NCBI GenBank assembly: GCA_036245805.1
Contig: BTRK01000002.1
Coordinates: 4,336,689-4,400,688, forward strand
Length of the DNA: 64,000 nt
Direction: 5' to 3'
Source of the DNA: Pristionchus mayeri
Taxonomy: Eukaryota > Nematoda > Chromadorea > Rhabditida > Neodiplogasteridae
How positions within the stretch are numbered: position 1 is the first letter of the stretch; every line of letters starts with the position of its first letter. Below the pieces are notes generated by a model that did no database searches, had not been told where the DNA came from, and worked only from the letters and a program-made list of their open reading frames with translations. Below are positions 58,140 to 64,000 of this stretch, one piece after another. The translations under genes and the position numbers were made by a program.

Positions 58140-58879
58140 ATGTTTTTATGATCTCTCAGCAGTGGAACGTATGTTCCAGGTTGCAAGTAGCATCCATTGC
58201 GTGATGTTTATAACACTACTGCCATTCGTCGTGAGAGTTTGGGAAACGGTACCTCTAGTTCTCCATAGTCGATTGGAAGGTTCATCATATTCACCGTCAC
58301 TACTTACCCATCGTAGGTTGTCTAATGGTGGAATTGCAACGACTGCATGTCTATGGGCACTGAAGAGTCATCAGGTTGTAGTAGGCAGGCACGCTGCAGT
58401 AGCTGATCCTGAACATTGAAGAATTTTGTCATGGCAATATCTAGTTTGTTGCATGGGAGTGTTAGAGCGAGGGAAAGCTATTGTATACTACATATTTAAA
58501 CTGTCTGCACGAGGGGCTGTAATAGAGAGCAAAAGAGGGCATACACTTTATATGGAAGAAGACTTACAATTATTATATTTATGAAATATTAACTGAAAGG
58601 GTCAAATTCCTCACATATCAGCGCAATCCGAGGTACAAGCATCAGTTAATAACAGCATCGCGAAAGTGAACCTCCTCGGATTCCTCCCCGCAAAGCAGGT
58701 ATAGGGATTCACTTGGTCGATGCAGCCTGTAAGTTGTTGTTTTCATTTTTGTAAATCTTTAAATCAAGCCTGATTGTTTCCGATTTTGCAAAGCCGTAAT
58801 GTCTAGATAGTTAGATAGATATAACAAAGCATGTTTACATATTATTTTGATTCGAACCAGACAGGGTGAAAGGCGAGAG

Positions 58880-59010
58880 GGGAGAGGGAGGGGAGATGCG
58901 CAAACATTCTGTCCCCTATACGCAACACCGTCTCTCCTCCTCCTTCCCTCTCCCCCTCTCTTCCCGTTCCCCATTTATTCCATCTCTCCCCTCCTCCTCA
59001 CTTACTCTTT
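58880..59010. repeat. Purine/pyrimidine-rich tract in ShKT gene A intron
   Basis: A purine-rich stretch is followed by a C/T-rich stretch. It is homologous to 63826-64000 in gene B, showing that introns were included in the gene duplication. Confidence 0.6.
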
Positions 59011-60621
59011 CTCGTCCTACTCGTGCAGAACCCGCATGTGAGAGGACACTGAGAGCTCATAATCGAGAAGTAATTGAAGTTAGTACAGAGATGCCGCCTG
59101 AAGGGAATGATCACAATGTACAGGCTTCAATTATATCAAAGATGCATATCATGAAATCTGTGAATTCTGAACCATGATCGTGTTCTATTTGAGACGGTCA
59201 CTACTTAGTCATCCAAGGAACGCGTGAATCCCCCGTTCTTATGCGATCAAGTCGCCAGGTCCCGTATGCTAACACTCCGATCCTACTTCGCTGATCCTTT
59301 GTCTCTTGTGGGGCAGGAAAAAGCGTCAAGGGCACTTCAACAGCGAAATGTGTGAAGTTTTCTCACGCCCAGCTCAGATGAGATCATCGGCCTCTAGTCT
59401 TTGAAAATAAACAACTATGAAAATATTTGCACTAGATGCAAATCACACCTAAGTGATAATGGCTCATTCTTGCTACTCTTTGTACATTCTTTCTTCGGAT
59501 AGTATTGTTTAATGCTTATAAATCACCCTCACTCGAATATAATTGCACATTCCTCATGCTCACTTCTGAGGAACGAATGAAGATTGTAAATAATGCTTTG
59601 CATGGTACATATCAAATTTCGAAGTATGCTCTCGACCAACCTTTTGGCACAATCGGTCACTCCCGTGGTGGGATTGACGGCGTCGAAGCATGTTTCCGGA
59701 GGCGCAGTCGTGGTAGGAGGCATAGTTGGTGGAACAGGAGTAGGTGTGGTAGTTGTAGTTGTAGTGGAGGTGGTGGTGGTGGGGACAGGTGGCAGGATGA
59801 TAAAGTCGTTTCGACAGCAAACTCAGAAACCGATATTATCAGCGGTAAGACAGTTATAAACTAAAATGCTAAAACTCTGTTCGGAATCGAAAAAATGAGT
59901 GAACAATGTACGGAGTGGAGAGCTTTGTGCACAATTTTACTCATAATTTTCACTTTCGCATCTCTGAAAGAGTATTACGATCTCGAGGTGTACGCCAAAA
60001 ATACAAGCTAAATAGTTTACAACATACTCGGATTGGGGAGGTTGCCGAGGCATGTGTACTGATCGGGGCAGAGGCCAGTAGTGGGATCATTCGGGTCCAT
60101 GAAGAGACACTCGCCTGTATTGAAAACAAAATTGTTACCCTGGCAATTCAGGATATGCCAAACAAAAGAATCATGTGCCGTTTACTATTCCCTCTCTCGA
60201 AAACAACACTATATCGCCATTCTCTGACTTCACCCGGAACTGTTGCGCAATAGCGTACTCGCAGATTTTCATCGACCTTGTTAGAGAAAGAGAAGGAGTG
60301 CACGGGAAAGAGATCATTATTTCTCCCACATCGCAAAAGATCCAGAACTTTTCTCGGATAGTTCTGACAGATTAGACATGTCGAATATGCATTCGTCTGA
60401 ATGTGAAGTGCCACAATAGGAGACTAGCAATTCCCGAAATAAGTAGATTGTATATAATATGAAAAAGAAACGTCAACAAGCGGCCATCAATGTCCCTTAC
60501 CGAGCTCTCCTCCGGGTCCACAAGTGGGACTGGGCACCTGCCCAAGGACCCGGTCGATACTGTCTATAATCATCAGCACCACCAGCGAATGAGCTAAATT
60601 AATCAAGAACAACCTTGGCAT

Positions 60622-62302
60622 GTTGTAGTCACGGTGAACTGTAATGCATACATGATTTAGAAATTCGGGTAGTCTCTTAAATTGCAATGTGCCTTATAGG
60701 CCTAAAAGGAGAGAGACATAGCAATACGATTTCCAATGTTGTAATATCCTATCAATTATGAGAGTACAGACTCATACGGATGCAATACAGCTTAAACCAG
60801 GAACAAAAAAGTGGCGACGAATGTGGAAAGGTGTGGGGTTGGGCGGGGAAATTGAGTGGGATCGTGGGAGATTGGAGCAAAGACACTTGCACTTGGAGCG
60901 AATGCAACCAAAACACTTGAGCGTGAGATCAAAGGAGCCTGAAGTATGGTATGATATCATTTGTACACATTCGGCTTGAAAGAATTCGAAATTGGGTCAT
61001 CGTCTTTTCAAACTCGTGGTCTGAAAAGTCTTAGCAATGAAAATACGTCGACCTACTAGTTCTTACTAGTTCTAGATTGTGTTGGTAGGTATGATAACAT
61101 AATCACAGGTGTTTCTTACATAAGCTCCACTTTTTGCAGAACGAATAGATGGGAATTCGCACTTTCCCAAAGCACTCGGGGTGCTTAGGTTGAGGACGGA
61201 ACGAAAACAAAGATGTTTGTGAGCTGGGTACTTAAGCTTGGGAAAAGGCGAGATGAAACTACGGAGAGGGGGAGAAATGAAACTAAAATCTCCGATAATG
61301 CAAAACCTACGACGAATCGGGAGCTACTGGAATCGAGTGGGAGGCGGGTAAAGTTCCTCGCGCATAGAAATGATTTAAATTCGTGAAAACAATCAGAGGA
61401 ATTGACATTATGCAGTGTGGAATTTAACATTATTCAACTCGAATTTGTTCAGTTTATGCTCTGTAATATTTTAAGCAATCTCCGTAGCGGAACATAGCTG
61501 AAAAACGGTGCATACGAATAAAGAAATTCTACCAGTATATCATTTAATTCTTTTCTGAGATGTGTATCGATTTTCTCCTACCTCCAATAAAGCTTCAACT
61601 CTCAAACAATTCAATCAATATAGTTCATCTGACAGTGATTTCGTGTGCGAATACAGTGATTCGTTTTTGTTCATTAATTCCAAATAAATGTAGTTCGATT
61701 CGCGCGTGAGAGGCGTTATACCTTACTGTCGAAAACGTGAAATATATACGTATGTTTGGATATAATTCATCTGCAATTTAAAGCTTGTAGAATTGCGTGA
61801 GAGTTATGAATGCCTCACAACTTTGCCTCACATCAATATGTAGTATCAGTTTTGAATATTATTTATTAAGCTCGAAGAAATTATTATTATTAACTCACAA
61901 TTGAGACCTGTCGAAGGAGATTAACTTCAATTCTAAATATCACTGGGCAGAGGATTCGAAATGAATGATAAAGGCATGACTAAACTGGCATTCAAATAAT
62001 TACACTGGTGGATACGCCGGAAACGTGGCTAGAATTTGGATAACGTAGACATGTATGACAACAAATGGTTGAGAATTGCAGCGGGATATTTGAAGACTTT
62101 TTTGGAATTCCCACAATTTGGAATTCTCACTTTCCTCACACTGGGAAGTTTCTGACCTGGAGAAAACGAGCCTAGGGCTCGAAGAAATGTAATGATCGGA
62201 AATGTTGAACATCCATGCGAAGTAGCGCAAAAACGACACCAACAAAAGATCATGACCTAGTGTGAGATATACGAAAGTTATTTGTGAGTGAGGTGGCTGT
62301 TG
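60622..62302. other. Intergenic region between ShKT genes B and A
   Basis: Presumably contains the gene A promoter and the gene B 3' flank. No coding exon is supported. The part at 61985-62302 is homologous to 51600-52880 minus the foldback insertion. Confidence 0.45.
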
Positions 62303-63634
62303 TCATCCGAAAAATGAGCATCGACCGCACGTTCGAGGGCATTGAATGCTCATGATGTTGAGGTAGCGGGAGTCGAGGCAGAGGGAGGATCTGGAATGGG
62401 GATCGGATTGAGAGACATGATATGATATTCGTACTAAAATGAATGGATGAGTTGAAAACTTTTGTTCAACTTCTTTTGTTTCTCCCGCTCCGGATTCATG
62501 TCGTGAAAATCATTGTTCATCTCGTCTCACTACCGCTGGGATACTATTTATTGAGTAAAAATATGTTATCCTTACCGTTGTGTGCAATCCGAGTAGCCAG
62601 TGATGGGATTTAGCAGATCGGCACATGTTCCTGAAATTAAATTACGAGTTCTTCCACATTAACATCGTTAGCGAACTGATAATAGGGCAACATTCGTTTG
62701 AAATTTGTCACCTTTCCACAATTTGAGTGCATTAATTTCGTGAAAGCGGTATGTTCGAATCGTGAAATTCTTCTTAAATCTTCGTGTCCATTTTTCGATC
62801 CCTATATCGCCCGCTATGAAGATGGACATGAACCCGTTGGTCTTTCTCATTCATTGACCGATGTTTCGTCTATGTTTGTCTACCTCCCCTGTTTTGACCG
62901 TCTTCTGTCTGTCTCCGATGTTTCGTCTATGTTTGTCTACCTCCCCTGTTTTGACCGTCTTCTGTCTGTCTGCATTGTCCTTCCCATGTTTTGATGATTT
63001 CTCCGCTCGAGAACGTTGTTTTAGAGGTTTCATGTAACACCTTTTGTGTGCTGGTCGACCAAAATAAGACCATTCGTCACAAGAATTCGTGCAACGATAC
63101 CATTTTTTTTCTATTTTTTGAAGCGTACTCGCTCTCGCATCTAAATAGGTCGAGAACTATTTGAAATTAAGACGCGATTGCATCAATAACTCCAATACGG
63201 GATGCACTTCACTTCCACTTCACCACTATATCCCCTTCACTGTACTACTCACCCATCGCAGGTTGACTGATGGTCGCATTGCATCGGCCGCAAGTCTGCG
63301 GGCACTGCAGAGTCATCAGATTGTAGAACGCCGGCATGGAGCAGTAACTTATCCTGAAAGAGAATTCATGCCATTTGGCTTGATCAAGATAATTGTGTTA
63401 TAAAAGAAAACTCAATTATGAAGTCTTGTCCAATGTTCTCGCATATTTTCACAATTACAAAAACGTCTATTGCGGAAATACTAAATGATGGAACAATTGT
63501 TTGGTTGTCACGGCGCATCAGGTCTCACATGTTGGCACAATCCGAAGTGCAAGCAGCTGTTGATGTCAGCATCTCTCCCGTGCACGGATCTCTGCCCGCA
63601 CAGCAGGAAGCGGGATTCACTTGGTCGATGCAAC
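62303..63634 (-). CDS. Secreted ShKT-domain protein, paralogue B, 5' end beyond window
   Basis: Four minus-strand exons are in phase: 63634-63529 (CIDQVNPASCC...ACTSDCA), 63353-63253 (YCSMPAFYNLMTLQCPQTC), 62630-62576 (TCADLLNPITGYSDC) and 62390-62303 (SLCLDSRYLNIM...CPRTCGRC then TGA). They correspond exon for exon to the last four exons of gene A and have no stop. Each pair forms one six-cysteine ShKT-like module. The exons for the signal peptide, linker and first ShKT module would lie past 64000, as homologous intron sequence reaches the window end. The 622-bp intron here is the unoccupied counterpart of the RTE-bearing intron of gene A. Confidence 0.85.
62858..62971. repeat. 57-bp tandem repeat, two copies, in gene B intron
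   Basis: The unit beginning ccgatgtttcgtctatgttt is repeated twice at a 57-bp period. Gene A's matching intron has a single diverged unit near 55100-55160. Confidence 0.7.
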
Positions 63635-64000
63635 CTGAAAACGGCCATTACCGTTATCTATCGTTGAATCAGTACTTTAGATCATAGAATTGTTCCACTG
63701 TGTTCGAATTTTTTCGAGATCCCGATACTGATCCCGAACAAATGTCGTTGTCTCTATAGTTTACGAGCTCGAAAGCGGATACGAATAACTAAACATGTGC
63801 AAATAATATTTTAATTCTCCTCAGACAGGGTGAAAGGTGATAGGGGAAGGGGAGTGGAGGTGCGCAAACACACTTTCGCCTCTCCTTCTCTACGCAACAC
63901 CTACGTTCCCATCCTCCCTTCTTTGCCCTCTCTCTATCTCTCTCTTCCTGTATCTCAGTTCCCCCCTCTCCTCTTCCTCCTATCCCCTTCTCTTTCTCCC
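63635..64000. other. Intron of gene B reaching the window edge
   Basis: No exon is seen. The C/T-rich tract from about 63885 matches that at 58915-59010 in gene A. Confidence 0.5.

Larger units (their letters stand above)
52883..60621 (-). pseudogene. Secreted ShKT-domain/Thr-rich protein, paralogue A, with one nonsense codon
   Basis: Eight exons (60621-60501, 60114-60028, 59821-59641, 59097-59021, 58726-58615, 58408-58308, 55012-54958, 52970-52883) sum to 822 nt, all in phase. Order of parts: signal peptide (LAHSLVVLMII), a Cys-rich lustrin-like segment (TGLCPDQYTC...ICC), a Thr/Pro-rich linker, ShKT 1 (TCFDAVNPTTGVTDC...CPLTCGFC), ShKT-like 2 (CIDQVNP...TLQCP-stop-TCSRC) and ShKT 3 (TCADRLNPNTGYSDC...CPRTCGRC), then TGA. 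In ShKT 2 a TAG (58353-58351) replaces the Gln codon found in paralogue B. Intron 6 holds an RTE retrotransposon and intron 7 two foldbacks, yet splice sites remain intact. ShKT proteins of nematodes are typically secreted. Inactivation by the single stop is likely but could be recent or polymorphic. Confidence 0.8.

Overview
The window looks like nuclear DNA of a free-living or necromenic nematode, probably rhabditid/diplogastrid (inference). The support is small exons split by short GT-AG introns, nematode-specific chemoreceptor families (Srt, Sri/Srh-like and an SRG-superfamily-like group), CHK-type kinases, SDR9C dehydrogenases, ShKT-domain secreted proteins, and many mariner-like and foldback transposons. 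No prokaryotic feature was seen. Gene models were built by hand from reading frame, splice sites and paralogue comparison. Models whose exon lengths sum to an intact frame are given high confidence.

Layout. (1) 1-6 kb: a divergent pair of paralogous 7TM chemoreceptor genes, the left one running off the window. (2) 7.4-9.2 kb: a decayed ShKT/Thr-rich secreted-protein gene. (3) 9-15 kb: gene-poor, with a truncated non-LTR retroelement inserted beside a lone chemoreceptor exon, a mariner-type MITE, a 1.3-kb long-armed palindrome and hairpins. (4) 15,253-38,196: an 11,472-bp direct tandem duplication, almost identical between copies. Each unit carries an intact srt gene, a chemoreceptor relic, a Sri/Srh-like gene holding a mariner-type insertion, and a CHK kinase-like gene. 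The distal breakpoint lies inside the kinase gene, so copy 1 lacks the last three exons and copy 2 keeps them. (5) 39-41.3 kb: another broken chemoreceptor paralogue. (6) 42-46.7 kb: a foldback element, a probable 7TM receptor on the minus strand, and an unrecognised secreted-protein gene. (7) 46.97-50.72 kb: a complete 12-exon SDR9C/retinol-dehydrogenase-like gene with a mariner-type element in an intron. (8) 51.7-64 kb: two tandem paralogous ShKT genes on the minus strand. The downstream one (A) holds an RTE-type retrotransposon, two foldbacks and one nonsense codon. The upstream one (B, 5' end outside the window) is free of these and serves as an empty-site control.

Functionally this is environment-facing accessory sequence: chemosensory receptors, small-molecule kinase and dehydrogenase enzymes, and secreted cysteine-rich proteins. 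It is being rearranged by tandem duplication and transposition. No operon-like clustering or RNA gene could be supported beyond tRNA-derived (pol III-like) repeat sequences.
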